Assembly: GCA_014529385.2 (NCBI GenBank)
Contig: CM043963.1
Span: forward strand, 64,345,469 to 64,409,468
DNA: 64,000 nucleotides
DNA from: Adiantum capillus-veneris
Taxonomy: Eukaryota; Streptophyta; Polypodiopsida; Polypodiales; Pteridaceae
Reading direction: 5' to 3'
The position numbers were made by a program, and so were the translations under genes. This document shows positions 33,598-47,695 of this stretch, in pieces (positions within the stretch are counted from its first letter, which is position 1; every line of letters starts with the position of its first letter). The notes beneath the pieces were generated by a model. The model made no database searches and was not told the DNA's origin. It saw only the letters and a program-made list of their open reading frames with translations.

Positions 33598-35873
33598 GAA
33601 AAAGAGACACCAAAAACGTGAAAGCTAGAGCTATGCTGTGAGGTCCCCACCCCGTCGTATCAAACAACGGATCTCATGGTAAACCTGGTGGCCACTAGAT
33701 CTATAGCGGAAGCAAAAAAAAGTGGTTCAGGGTTCAGCTACGGACGATCTCTCATCACAAAGTGAGTCGAGTTCGAGCTTGCTAGCAATGAGATCTAGCT
33801 CCACCTCGCAGGGGAAGCGTACTTATCCTATCTAGCAATCCTATGACCCACCTTCCAAGAGGAGAGAAACCTCTAGTGCCTTTTTCCCCATGTTTCAGAG
33901 GCACATACACTTGAGACTTCGCCGCTCTAGGGGCAATGAGTATTACTAGTATCGATTTAAACACTATGGGGACAGAGAGTTCCCGACCAATCGGGACCAC
34001 CCTTCTCATAGGCATTGGAAACCTGATCCAAGCCCCCACCTTCCACCCCCACACTCACACTTCCTTGTGTGTTTCAGAGGCACATAACTTGAGACTTCGC
34101 CGCTCTAGGGGCAATGAGTATTACTAGTATCGATTTAAACACTATGGGGACAGAGAGTTCCCGACCAATCGGGACCACCCTTCTCATAGGCATTGGAAAC
34201 CTGAGCCAAGCCCCCACTTTCCACCCTCACACTCACACTTCCTTGTGTGTCCTAATTACTACCACAATAATTGTTCAACATAAAAATTCTTTGATTAGAT
34301 TCCGAATCACAATGTTCGTTAAGACAGCCCTTCAACAAGTATTGCAAAGCGGCACCAAGACAGTATTCTAGTAAAAATTACACTCAAACTTATTCATTAA
34401 AATTCCATTGTTTTGGAGGTACAACATCCCCCCTCCAGCGAGAGTTTACTCCTCCCGTTGTCGCCTAGCTCCCCATACAACTAGGTATGTCCACCGCATA
34501 GAAAGCACGACATGGACATTCCCACCGCATAGAAAGCAAGACATAGGTTCCCACCACATAGAAAGCAAGTCGTGGTAAAGGCCCTAAGCTAGTAACTCTA
34601 GCTACTTCGAAAACGTCGCGAGCCACCCCCTCTATGATCAATCGGGGGATCTGGACTGATTCAACATTGGAAATAGAATGAACATGTCGAGCTAAATTTT
34701 CCCTAGCAGACATTCTTTCCTATTGCAAACAGTATATCCATCAATCATTTCTTTCCTACTTTAGAGTTTAATGTACAAATGAATTCAAATGCCGAGGTTT
34801 CCGTCGGATTTCTCCAACATGTTTGGGGATATGTTCTTTCCTAGCTAAACGTGTGCAATGTTAATTTAAACGACTTGAATAAAATTGTGACCTACCTCTT
34901 CCATTTCTTCATCACTTCCATTTCTTCATCAATGGCTCGTGAGATCGCTGGTGAACATGGCGGAAAACAATTATACCACCAACGAAAGGGAAGGATTAGG
35001 AATGCTCTATGCCGTAAAAAAATATAGACATTACCTATTAGCAAAAAAAATTGTGTTCTTTGTGGACCACCAAGCGTTATTGTACTTGGTCAACAAACCA
35101 TGTAGCACAGGAAGAATAATAAGATGGTTCATCATTCTTCTAGAATTTGATTTCACTGTAGTTGTGAAAATGGGCACTACTCATCAAAGAGCAAATCATT
35201 TGTCTAGAATTGTTTCATGGGAGCCATCTAAGGAGTAGATGATGATGTACTAGATGCATATGTGTTCTCCATGGAAATGATACCTTAATGGTTGGAAAAT
35301 ATGGTATCATTGATGACCATAGCTCAAATGGATTCGCAAATACCACTTCTTATTACAATCATATTAATTGAGCAATCGGCTATGTATCAATTACTAGCTG
35401 GTAGGCTAGACAAAAGAAACGAGATGGAATATTGCTCCTATGCATTATTCCTGAAGAGAAAACCAAAGACCTAAGTCAAGCACATAATATGATAGTAGGA
35501 ATTCACTTTGTGGAAGACCAAACTATGCAAAGGATCTTGAGACTTGGAGTATTTCGGCCAACTATGAGGAGTGATGTTCGCTCTTTTGTAAAGGATTTTC
35601 CTCAATGTAAAAAAAAAACACCCATACCACGTAACATTGTTCCAAATGTCACTTGTTCCTAAATGGAGTCACTTTGTACTTACTTATTTATCAAGTTGAA
35701 CATTTTTTGAGGATATGAGTAAATGCCATCAAAGAGCAATTGAAACTAAAGCAAGAGATTATGCTCTTATTGGAAACCAATTGTATCGGAGAGGTAAGGA
35801 TCAAAATTTGCATCTTTGCGCAAATGAAGGAGAATATATTCCAAGTATAGAACAAGAACATGCTGGATTAGCT
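33590..35873 (+). repeat. Segmental duplicate of 17985-18134 and 19020-20957 (copy 2)
   Basis: Near-identical to copy 1, but lacking its 18135-19018 block and containing an extra internal tandem duplication of about 170 bases (33900-34075 repeated at 34076-34240). The repeats of the CCGCATAGAAAGCA unit occur again at about 34497-34580. Confidence 0.85.
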
Positions 35874-36689
35874 GGAGGTCACTTTTCTAGTGAGACGACT
35901 GCAAGAGAAATTTTAATGGCAGGTATATGGTGGCTGACACTTTTTGCAAATGCCAAAGAGTATGTACGGAGATGTGATGCTTGTCAATGAGAAAAAATGC
36001 CAACATGTGTAGATAGCATGTCCTTAAGACCAATGATGGGATCTAGAGCTTTCACAAAATGGGGTATAGACTTTGTTGGGCCAATACAGTCACCTACTTA
36101 TAGAACCCAAGCTCAATATATCATTGTAGCTACGGACTATTTGACTAAGTGGGTTGAGGCTAAAGCAACTGAAAAGAATGATGCCAGAACCACTGCTGCA
36201 TTCTTATATGAGTATATATTCACAAGATATGGACTGCCAATAGAAATCGTTAGTGATACGGGAACTCATTTCCTCAATGAGGTAATAAAGTATCTGCTTA
36301 ATGAATTTATGGTCATCCATAACAAATCATCTCCCTATCACCCACAAGCAAACAGACAAGCTGAGCATACGAATAAGATTCTTAGCTCGTTATCGACTAA
36401 AGTGGTTACTTTAGGAAGGACACACTGGGAAATGAATCTCCATGCTACTCTATGGGCTTATTGAGTTTCATTCAAAAATGATTTAAATGCTACATCCTTT
36501 AACCTTGTTTATGGTCTTGATGCCATATTGCCAATACAGTTTTTATTACCGACATTAAGGGTAGTTGAGGATCTTGTGCGGACTGGACATGAATTGCCAT
36601 AGAGACTTGAAGATTTGGAGAAGCTAGATGAGCAAAGGCTAATTGCTGTAGCTCACATCTATGCACGAAAGCGGAAAAAAAAACAATTA
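34939..36689 (+). pseudogene. Gypsy RNase H and integrase (copy 2, longer)
   Basis: RNase H ('NNYTTNEREGLGMLYAV', 'FVDHQALLYLVNKP') is followed by integrase with zinc site ('CDACQ' near 35974), core 'KWGIDFVGPIQSPTYRTQ', 'VATDYLTKWVEAKAT' and 'VSDTGTHFLNE', and the C-terminal part up to 36689. Closest to the integrase at 9123-10575. It ends at the copia element. Fossil. Confidence 0.8.
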
Positions 36690-36836
36690 ACTTAGTGTGC
36701 AATGGAAAGAAGAGTTAGCCCTAGAGTGATGGGCGTATATATAATGCATGGGGGAAAAAACCTCCTAAAGAGGGAAAAAATGTCCCTGCGGTCCTAGTGT
36801 GTTCACACACATCACTACCACATGTATATGGTAACA
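36690..36836 (-). repeat. 3' LTR of the copia element
   Basis: It matches the corresponding part of the 5' LTR, including the GTGTTCACACACATCACTAC block, and abuts a polypurine tract (CCAGGGGGGATT on the minus strand, 36837-36848). It is shorter than the 5' LTR. Confidence 0.85.
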
Positions 36837-36911
36837 AATCCCCCCTGGAGTGATGCGGTGAAGGAGAGCTGGAACATGAGTAAAGGGAAGTACCATGCCC
36901 TGAGGACATGA

Positions 36912-38531
36912 TTAGTCCACAAAGGGGAGTAAGCCCAAATCTTTGCAGAAATCTTCGAGCTTCTCATGAGACAATGCCTTTGTGAAAAGATCTACAAAGT
37001 TGTCCTGTGTTGGCACATAAGCCAAACTGATCTCTCCTACTGAGAGCCTCTCCCTGACATAGTGGTAATGCACCTCAATGCGCTCTGTGCGAGCATGAAA
37101 AACTAGGTTCCTTGCAACTACCAATGCGCTCTGACTATCAGTGTAGATAGTGTTGGCAGTGTCTTGTCCAACACCCAAATCATCCATAAGGCATCTGAGC
37201 CATACACACTCAACCGTAGTTGTGAAGACTTCCCTGTACTCAGCCTCACAACTCGAAGTGGCCACAGTAGGTTGCTTCTTTCTCAACCATGATATACATG
37301 AACTCCCAAGCATGAAACAAAAACCACTTGTGGACATGCGTTTGTCAAAACAACCAGCCGAATCTGAGTCCAAAAAAGCATGTAAATATGGCGGCAATGA
37401 TCCCCCCTTGGGATAAAACAAGCCAAGATGTAAAGTGCCACTAAGGTAGCAAAAAATCTTCTTCACTGCCTGCCAATGCTTAGACCTTGGGCTATGCATA
37501 AATCTGCTGACCTATGAGACTGCAAACTGAATATCTGGCCTCGTGTTGCATACATAAATGAGGCAGCCAACAGAATTTTGGTAAAGAGTGACATCAGCAG
37601 GATCGCTAGCATCATGTAGACTCAAATTCAAACATGTTTCCATGGGAGGGACAATAGGTTTGCAATCCTCAAGTCCAAACTTACATAGCAATGTCTCTAT
37701 GTAACTTTTCTGACACAAGGCAATACCACCATCACACTGCTTAAACTGTATGCCCAAATAATGATGCAACAACCCCAAATCTTTCATCTTGAAAGTAGCA
37801 TTCAAATCAGCATTAAATTCAGCAATATGTCTCTCATTTGGTCCAGTGGTCAGCATATCATCTACATAAAGAACCACAATGAGAAGTACATCACCCTCAT
37901 GATTTACATACAATGTGCTTTCTATTGGATTGTTAGGAAAGCCTCGTTGGACCAAATGAGTGTCAATTTTCTCATACCAAGCATGAGGAGATTGCTTCAA
38001 CCCATACAAAGCCTTCTTACATCTGCACACTTTGTCCTCTTGTCCTTTTATGACAAAACCGCGAGGCTGCATTACATAAACTTCCTCAAATATGTCACCA
38101 TTCAAGAAAGTAGTAACAATGTCTAATTGATGTACATCCCAAGCAAAATGAGCTACCAATGCACATAGAAAACACACAGTAGTCATACGACAAGTGGGAG
38201 TAAAGGTCTCTTCATAATCTATGCCTTTTTGCTGTGCATAAACCTTTGCAACACAGTCGACCCTATGGCGATCGATCTCACTATTCGTCTTGCATTTCAA
38301 CTTGTAAACCCACTTCGTACCAATGGCCTTTTTTCTAGGAGGCAAATCACATAAAGTCCATGTGTCATTTTCTATAAGTGCATCATATTCTGATTGCATG
38401 GTAGCCATCCAATTTTCTGAATTCTGTGCTTTATCAAAAGACAAAGGCTCCTCAACATCATGTAAGCTAGACACAACCAAAGCATAAAAATCTGATGCAT
38501 AAGATGCATGGCGAGAGTCTGAAAAGTACAA
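36912..38531 (-). pseudogene. Copia reverse transcriptase and RNase H
   Basis: RT (about 37512-38531) has 'IGTKWVYKLKCKTNSEIDRH', 'QLDIVTTFLNGDIFEEVYV' and the catalytic 'LYVDDML'. RNase H (36912-37499) has 'STSGFCFMLGSSCISWLRKK' and 'SSCEAEYREVF'. These are textbook Ty1/copia motifs. Fossil. Confidence 0.9.
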
Positions 38532-38863
38532 CTAGACAAAGGTGTATCCAATTTACTGTCACTCAAAGTGTGCACCAGCCATTTTGGCATACCTCTAGCC
38601 TGCTCATTTTCAGCGCTTTCCTCATCAAGTACATCATGTACATCTGCATCAGTAATATGTTGATCTGTAACATTTTCAGAAACCCCCATAGGCTGTACAT
38701 TTGCCTCATTGGAAATGACATTCGTATTTCCACCACTGGAAAGAGGCAACAAAGTGTCATAAATGTCCTATGAGCTTAAATTACTGTTTGTAGTACATGA
38801 TAGCAAGGGCTGAACAGAATCTTCCACAAACATTACATCCCGTGAAACCAAAATACATTTTGT

Positions 38864-39822
38864 TTATGGATGATACAACATGTAACCTTTGCTTTCATCA
38901 CTATAACCAACAAAAATACATTTGACAGCCTTATCATGCAATTTTCTGTGTTGTGTTTCATGCCATGCTTCATATGGAGCAATAGATTGCAAAGATTTCG
39001 TAGGACACCTGTTTAGTACATAAGTGGCACACATGATGGCCTCAAGCCAAAAAGAATGCGGAAAAGCTTGACTTTTGACCATAAATCATGCCATTTCCAT
39101 AAGTGACCTGTTTTTCCTCTTAGCAACACCATTTTGTTGAGGTGTATAAGGCACTTTACGTTGGTATTTTATCCCACGATTAGCCAGAAATGCATTGAAT
39201 TCATGAGACAGATACTCCCCCCTCGATCGGAACGGAGGGTGCCCATAGTACGTTTCGAGACATTTTCAGCCATAGCCAAAAAAATTTTGAAGCACATAAA
39301 AACTTTGGACTTCGCTTTAAGCAGAAATATCCATGCGTGCCTGGAGTAATCATCAATGAAAGTCATGAAGTAAAGGTAATTGCCCAAGTACGGAGTTTGG
39401 ATGGGCCCACAAACATCACTATGCACAAGCTACAATCTTCATGTGGCCTGAACTGAACCATCCTTTGGAAAGTTAGAATGCTGCATCTTACCCAAAATAC
39501 AGCCTTCACAAACATGTTTGACAGGTGCTTCAAGAGGCGGCAAAGAAGCAACCATATCAGATTTTTGCAAACGCAGCAAACTGGTAAAATTTAGATGACC
39601 AAAACGTGCATGCCAAAGTTTTGCATCTAAAATAGCCCTTGAATCTGCAATAGCATTTGCAAAATTTTTTCCACACTTGTCATAAAAAGAGAGCTCATAC
39701 AGCCCACAACACAAAAGGCCAGATGCAACAATTTCATCACCAAAACTGAGATCATGAACTGTACATCTGTCATCCACAAATTTGACTATAAGTCCAAGTC
39801 TAGCAAGTGCGGATACAGACAT
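38864..39822 (-). pseudogene. Copia GAG-pre-integrase and integrase
   Basis: The GAG-pre-integrase region has 'LWHARFGHLNFTSLLRLQ' and 'CEGCILGKMQHSNF'. The integrase core has 'HSDVCGPIQTPYLGN' and 'TFIDDYSRHAWIFLL', followed by the 'ATYVLNRCPTKSL' block. Confidence 0.85.
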
Positions 39823-41193
39823 AGATTTTTCTTGATCCCAGGTACATAAAGTGCATCAACAAGTGTGAAGGAACTGCCATTTGCAACAGTAAGCACAATC
39901 TTTCCAACTCCTTGAACCGGATAAGAGGCATTGTTGGCACAAGTGACTGAATTCCCATGAGGGACAGACTCGAGAGAAGTGAACAATTCACGATGTGAGG
40001 TAATGTGCTTTGTAGCACCACTATCGAAATACCACATATGTGAATCTGCAGCAACTAACAAGCATGCATCATGGACAGCGGGATTGTAAGTGCACTCTAT
40101 GCTAAAAGCCCATTCTGCATCAACATCAGCATTATAGTCTCCTTTTACAGAAGACTCAACAATGACTGCATTTGTAGTGGAACCAACATTTGCAGTGGAA
40201 CCACCCTCTTTCATCTTAGCCTCTTTTGCCTTCAACTTAGGACACTACTTGATCAAGTGATCATTAGCTTTACAAAAATGGCAACGCATCTTCTTTTTGC
40301 CCTTATCACCAGAATTGCCAGACGATGTGCTGTCAGCAAAATCATTGGGAACATAAGTTTTGCCACTCGCAGCAGAACCATAAGAAGTAGCTGCATTGCT
40401 GTTACCACCCTTTCTTTGAGAAGCAATAAAAGCCTGTTCAACTGCACGCTGTCTAGTCCTATTTTTTTTGGAAAGTGACTCTTGCAACAGAAATGTGCAT
40501 AATGCATCAAACTTGACAACTTCTGGATTTCCTTGGGTCATAAGTCTCCAAGTACTAGCAAAAGTCTGGTAAGAATCTGGTAAGGCATCAAGAACAGTCT
40601 GCACAAAGGAACTGTCTGAAATGACTTCACCTGTAGAAATAAATTGCTCATTGATATCCTTGACACTAGCAAGGAAAGTGTCCATATCATCTTCCTCATG
40701 CCATAATCTTCGACTCCAGCTCTTTACGCAACAAAGAAATTTTAGCCTCACTGCGACTTGCATAAAGACCAGCCCAAATAACCCAAGCCTGTTTTGAAGA
40801 TTTTGCTGAATGGATGTGAGTAACAATGGTATGCTTCATAGACAACGCAATCAATGCATGAGCCTGATCATCCTTTACATCCCAACGAGCTTGTTTTGCC
40901 GTAGGCAAAACAACTCTAATAGCAGCAATCCTTGCAGCAAGACCTGCAACATCCTCAACATCGCCTGCATCCTCAGAACCAAGACGTAAATCAATGCCCT
41001 GCACAATATTCTAGACGCCCTTTGACACAAGAACATGTTGCATCATGTAAGCCCACATAGGGTAATTGTCCCCATCCAACCTATCCTCAACAACAAACAT
41101 CTTGAACACATCTGTGTTGTTGTCAGCCATGGTAAATACTGCACCTGATGTAAAAACTGCCCGAAAAGAGGAGAAACAAAGCGGGAACAACAC
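39786..41193 (-). pseudogene. Copia gag and protease
   Basis: The gag (about 40245-41193) has an N-terminal 'LDGDNYPMWAYMMQHVL' region, a UBN2-like core and a zinc-knuckle remnant 'CHFCKANDHLI'. The protease segment (about 39786-40235) has 'WYFDSGATKHIT', the copia aspartic protease motif. Confidence 0.8.
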
Positions 41194-41474
41194 GTGCTAC
41201 ATAGCGCAAACCGTAGAAGACTGTAAGACACCTCTTATGCAAAAATTGGCACTGACAAAAAATTTGCACAAAATGACAAAATTGCTTGTGCAGACCTGCC
41301 TATAGTGGAAATAGAGGCCGAAATGAGCCCAAATCACAAATCTTCTTAGACCAAGCTCTATGAGCTCACCCAAAATTTTTGTCGACCTACGAACGCTCGC
41401 CAAACCTCACTGTAATCGGAGAAAGTGAGCAGGCGTGTGTTGGAGAAGCTGGCGACTAAGCTCAGGAGGACGTA

Positions 41475-41490
41475 ACCTGCTCTGATACCA
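41475..41490 (-). promoter_or_regulatory. Copia primer-binding site
   Basis: The minus-strand reading TGGTATCAGAGCAGGT is the tRNA-Met(i)-type site typical of plant copia, two bases inside the 5' LTR. Confidence 0.88.
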
Positions 41491-41492
41491 AT

Positions 41493-41719
41493 TGTTGGAA
41501 TTAGGGTTGCAGAGAAATATACACAGCTTGGAGAAGATGAAGGAAGCTCAAGGCACACAATAGAGAGTGTGTTACTTAGTGTGCAATGGAAATATTGATA
41601 GCCCTAGAGTGATGGGCGTATATAAAATGTATGGGGGAAAAAACATCCTAAAGAGGGAAAAAATGCCCCGACGGTCCTAGTGTGTTCACACACATCACTA
41701 CCGCATGTATATGGTAACA
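41493..41719 (-). repeat. 5' LTR of the copia element
   Basis: 227 bp; on the minus strand it begins TGTTACC and ends CCAACA. Confidence 0.88.
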
Positions 41720-41724
41720 AATTA

Positions 41725-43250
41725 TATGGTAACAATTCTCTTAATTCCGCTATTCTCAAAGTTCATAGGCCATTTTATTACATTGGTATCAAAGCTATTG
41801 GTTTCTCTTTTCTTGCTTAATAAGAGAGTTCCTTAAGCTTTCCATGAAAGGTTGGGCTCGCTTATTGCAACAGGATAAGTGGGATAGGGATCTATTATCT
41901 TGGTGAAGAAGGACTTAGTTTGAGGTACACCATTGGGAACTACAGTCTTAATAACGGAGCCTCTTGGGGCTTGCCTTTGGATTAACCATTATTGAGCTAC
42001 GAGCAAGCTCAATAGCAACCATAATCAACCAAGCAATGTTAGACCCTCTCCACTAGTCTTTGCAATAATAGTGTCTAAACCACTGGTGTAGCTGCTTGAG
42101 AATTCATTTTCAAAGGTAAATAAGGGTAGTGACTAAGGTTTTCTAAAGGGAAAAAAAGCACAAAGTAATCTATACATAAGTTTAAGTAGCATGACTGACA
42201 ATAGCCAAGAGAGTAGAATGAACATTGATAACTTTGATTTTGCACATGAAGGTGCTAATGATGATGCCCCCATGTTTGTCAATTATCTTATTATTAGGTT
42301 GCAGCAAGCTATGGGCAACCGGGCTTTGCAAGACGAAGTTACTCAACAACTTCATGCTTACGGGATTTCCCTTCCTCTCCAAGAGGAGAGAGAGAAAGTG
42401 CTTAGGAGGCCTCTTGATGAGACCCCCAAAAGAATACTCTCTCCCATACAAGAGGAGGAATCCAAAGAACGAGAAAGTAATGAATCCCTAAGTTCCCTTG
42501 AAGATGTGGCTCCACAAAGATGGCCGTCTACATGGTCCCCAACTCCTCCCAAGAGGAAACGGTCAACCCATAATCCTTCTCCTTATCACTCCGAAAGGGA
42601 AGAGAGAAAAGGAAGAAAAGGGAAAGAAAGAGGTCACCCTCTTCTCCTTCTTCTTCACCTTCCTCCTGTTCTGACAAAATCTATGGCTATTCTCCTAGAG
42701 AATACAAGAGGGGAGGAAATTGCAAATCTTACCCTACATGGCAAAGGTCCCAAAATCTCAAGAAGTTCAAAGAGGGAGGAAAGAGTATCTCTTTTCTCAC
42801 CTATGATGGCACCTTTGGTGCTACCAACACATAGTATTGGCCTTCATCCAATAATTTGATGCGGTCTTTGGAGATGGGGGCTTCACGGAGTCCTCCAAGA
42901 TATGCCATGTATCTATGCACTTCCAAAACTTGGCTCGTCAATGGTGGGCTAGCCCTCGTGCGGCAACGACGAAGCCCCAAAGACATGGAAAACTCTATGA
43001 GTTTCCATTATGAAGCAATTCCTTGCAAGCGATGCAAGGAATTCCTTGCAATTCCTTGCAAGTGATGCAAAGGACAAAGTGCTTACTAAATGATGGAGTT
43101 TGAAGCTTATCTCCCATGAGTCTATCTAGAAATATGTCAAAAAGTTTTGGAATTTACATCTCAAGGCTACTGTCTTTCAAAACATAGATTTTGCAAAATA
43201 ATAATAATAATAATTTGTGCGGGATTATCGGAAGAGTTGGCTGAGTACGT
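41725..43250 (+). mobile_element. Left part of a gypsy element split by a 20 kb insertion
   Basis: The end of an LTR (...TTACA at 41782) is followed by a primer site TTGGTATCAAAGC at 41783-41795, a leader, and a gag region (about 42191-43250) with a Glu/Arg/Ser-rich N-terminal part. The gag carries 'LAEYV'-type sequence right up to 43250. The rest of the element resumes at 63402. Fossil. Confidence 0.7.
42191..43250 (+). pseudogene. gag, 5' part, of the split gypsy element
   Basis: The frame beginning 'MTDNSQESRMNIDNFDF' contains a charged segment, then gag-core-like stretches in the region 42790-43250 (Trp pair after 'LARQ', 'FAK', 'EELAEYV'). It is interrupted at 43250 by the TG of an LTR. 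Fossil, several disruptions. Confidence 0.6.
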
Positions 43251-44506
<1,256 letters not shown>

Positions 44507-44649
44507 TAATTTGCCCATCCCCTAGCCTGCTAGATCATTCATGATCAGCAGCAAAAAGAGATATGAGACTCACCGCGTCACAGGTCTCCTCATCCCTCAC
44601 AAACATTACTTGTTCTACAGACAGCTCATCCTACTCCAGCATCATTAAT

Positions 44650-46050
44650 CTAGCATGATATAATTTAAGATGCAATCCATTTACCCTTGACTTATGTAAA
44701 ATCCCATCCAGGTTAGCCAGCTAATATGTTCCATTCGAAAAACACTCCACGACCTTGAAAGGTCCTTCCCACTTAGTTTGAAAACTCTTTTGGATTGTCT
44801 TGTCCAACTTACTGTTGTAGCGCAAAACGAAGTGATGTTTCTTAAAACCCTTACTTTTGACTTTTTCATTTATCTTTTCTAAAGCCTTATCTTGCATCTG
44901 CCCATAATGTTCCCATGCGCTCATCCTATCCAGCTGAACCTCTTGTAATTGTAAGAGCCTCTTTTTGAATGCATCACTGGACTGCTCAAGCAACTTTTCT
45001 AACATCTTGACCGCAGGCAACTCTATCTCCATAGACAATAGTGCTTCCTTTCCATATACCAAATGAAATGGAGTAAACCTTGTACCTGTGTTTACCGAAG
45101 TACGGTAAGCCCATAATGCACTAGGCAATTTGAAATCTCAATTCTTTCCTTGGTGCTCTATCACTCTTGGAAGAATTTGTACCAACTCACCATTGAACCT
45201 TTAATTTAAGCCATTACATTGTGGATAATAAGGAGTGGTATGCTGGTGCCTAATCTTCATCTTTGCGCATAAAAGTCTAATAGTTTAGCTCTAAATCCTG
45301 GCCCCTTGTTCGAAAGTATCTCTAGTGGAACCCCAAACTTGTAACATTTTCCATCGTACACAAATTTTGCCACATCCTTTGCAGTGGTATGTGTTATTGC
45401 TATAGCCTCTGCCCATCTAGAGAGATAGTCCACTGCAACCAAAGTATAGCTTTTGCCCCTGCTTGTGATAGGTAACGGTCCTATTGCATCAATCCCCCAC
45501 TTTTCAAACACATCAAACGCCATAATGGTTTTTCGTAGCTCTGGCTTCAACACTCTCTTCCCAAATGCTTGACACCTATTGCAAGACTACACAAATGGTG
45601 AACATCCTTGTGCAAACTAGGCCATACATACCCCTCTTGCAAGATCTTATGCAAGGTGATCTTTAGAGCAAAATGTCCGCCACATGCGCCTTCATGATTT
45701 TCTTTTAACACTATATAAAGCTCCTCCCGCAAAGGTACATGTCTCAACACGAGATCGGTCCCTTTCATGTACAAGACATCACCAATCAATTTGTACGTGG
45801 ATGCTCTATGAACAAAACCATACTTCTTAGACTTCTGAATGTCCTTTGGAATGATTCTTGTTAGCAAAAACTCCTCTTCTTGAGCCAAACTTTCTCGGCC
45901 ATCATAAAGAGGTAAATTGGTCCTCAACTCAAATAGCTCCCCAATCATGCTTTTAGCTGCTTCATGTGCCTCTCCATTTAGAGCATGTTCAATGTTTCTG
46001 ATGCTCCATGCTTTGAACTTTTTTAACAGGCCTTTAATTTTGAAACACAT
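44650..46050 (-). pseudogene. Integrase of the 20 kb Tat element
   Basis: The zinc-binding part has 'HEGACGGHFALKITLHKILQ' and the core has 'EKWGIDAIGPLPITSRGKSY' and 'LSRWAEAIAITHTTAKDVAK'. The C-terminal part has 'ALWAYRTSVNTGTRFTPFHL' and 'LVYGKEALL'. Closest to the integrase of the Tat element at 21763. Confidence 0.85.
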
Positions 46051-47690
46051 TTACTTCAATGAGGTGTTCTTGCTCTTCCACACACCCAAAACTTGCTTCA
46101 CAACTAACAAGGCATCACCTTTTATGCTCAACCTTATAATCCCATGATTTAAACAAATGTGTAATCCGAATTCCAATGTAGCATATTCAGCCTCATTGTT
46201 ACTATGAGCAGCCAATTTGAACCCTCTCTTGCATACTAGCTTTCCCTCTGAATCAGAAAGTGCTATACCCCCTGAAGCCGCATCATGGCTCTTTCTGTAT
46301 GAGCCATCAAAGAACAACACATGTATATTGCTGATTTGTGGCACTTCCTTTTCCTTGAAAAAGAGAGGATTCTCCTTGTAAGTCAACAAATCAGCTAGGG
46401 TAGCCCTTGTACTGTCTTCCACTAAAAAAGAGAACTCAAACTCTTGCAGCTCAATTACCCATTTCTTGACCACGTTTGACATGTTAGTGCCATTAATTAA
46501 TTGAGGTAAAAAGGTGTAACTCATTAAGAAAATAAAAGGTCATGGTAGCAAGTAATGATGAAATCGTCTACAAGCAAATATTACATTGGCCATCACTAGC
46601 TCTACTTCCAAGAATTTTCTCTCTGATACCAACTTCGCTTGGCTTTCACAATACACTAGTCTCATATAATGGTGGCTGCCCTTCCTCTTTTGCAATAGCA
46701 TGGCTCCAATGGCATCATCCCCTACTGATGGATTTACATAAAACACTTGCTCCCAATCAGGAGGCTGCATGGATGACAACCCCCCTAACACCTCTTTCAC
46801 CTCTTGAAACACTTTTTCACACTTGTCATCCCATTGCAATGGATCATGCTTTGCCACTTGTTGTAAATGGATAAAGGATCCGTGAAGACAATGGAATAAA
46901 CCGTGCCATTTACTTCACTTTGTGTATACAGGTTTCCAATTGCTTCGTACTCGTAGGTGATGGAATAACCTTGTCTGGATCAGCCTCAATGCCATTTTCT
47001 AACACCATATGGCCCAATAACTTCACCCTTGGCTGTTCTAGATGAAATTTATTTGGATTTAGTTGTCCTCCACATTCATCATATCGAGTCAATACCATCT
47101 GCATCTTCTCATGGTGTTCAACCCTACTACTGTAGACATAGAAGTCGTCCATTAAAGCTTTAACACAACTACCAATGAATGGTGCCAATACCCAATTTGC
47201 TCTCTCTTGATAGAAATATGTTCCCTTTGACAACCCTAATGGAAATACCGTGTAGCAATAACAACCCCATGGCGTAATGAAAGTTGTCTTTGTTCAGTCT
47301 TTAAGAGCAATCTTCAATTGAAAGTAGCCTGAAAAACCATCACACACACTGTACCTCTCATAACCTGCCCCCACTGAATCCAAGATATGATTGATGAATG
47401 GAAGAGGTTATGGTTTATTCTTAGTGGCTGCATTTAAGGGTTTAAAATCTATACAAATCCTCCACTTTTACATCTTTATTTGGGCTGACTACTACTGGAC
47501 TCATCCATTTTGTGGTTTCCACTGGGACTATGAACCCTACCTTCAATAACTTGTCCACCTCTTCCCGCAAGGCTTCCATTTGCTCTTGACCCATCCTTCT
47601 TAGCCTTTGTCGCACTGGCTTAGCACCTTCCTTTACCTCTATATCCATCTCTTCTCCTTTGAACCCTCTAATATCTTCATATGAAGTAAT
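46051..47690 (-). pseudogene. RT and dual RNase H of the 20 kb Tat element
   Basis: RT pieces include 'GFIVPVETTKWMSPVVVSP' (near 47500) and 'LMDDFYVYSSRVEHHEKM' (near 47140, catalytic M-D-D). Two RNase H regions follow; the second has 'LFFDGSYRKSHDAASGGIAL' and 'NNEAEYATLEFGLHI', the Tat hallmark. Fossil. Confidence 0.85.
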
Positions 47691-47695
47691 GAACA

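Larger units (their letters stand above)
36690..41719 (-). mobile_element. Ty1/copia LTR element, minus strand
   Basis: A 5.03 kb element. On the minus strand: 5' LTR (41493-41719), primer-binding site, gag, protease, integrase, RT, RNase H, polypurine tract, 3' LTR (36690-36836). Integrase before RT defines copia. AATTA occurs at both edges (36685-36689 and 41720-41724). Fossil with several disruptions. Confidence 0.9.
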
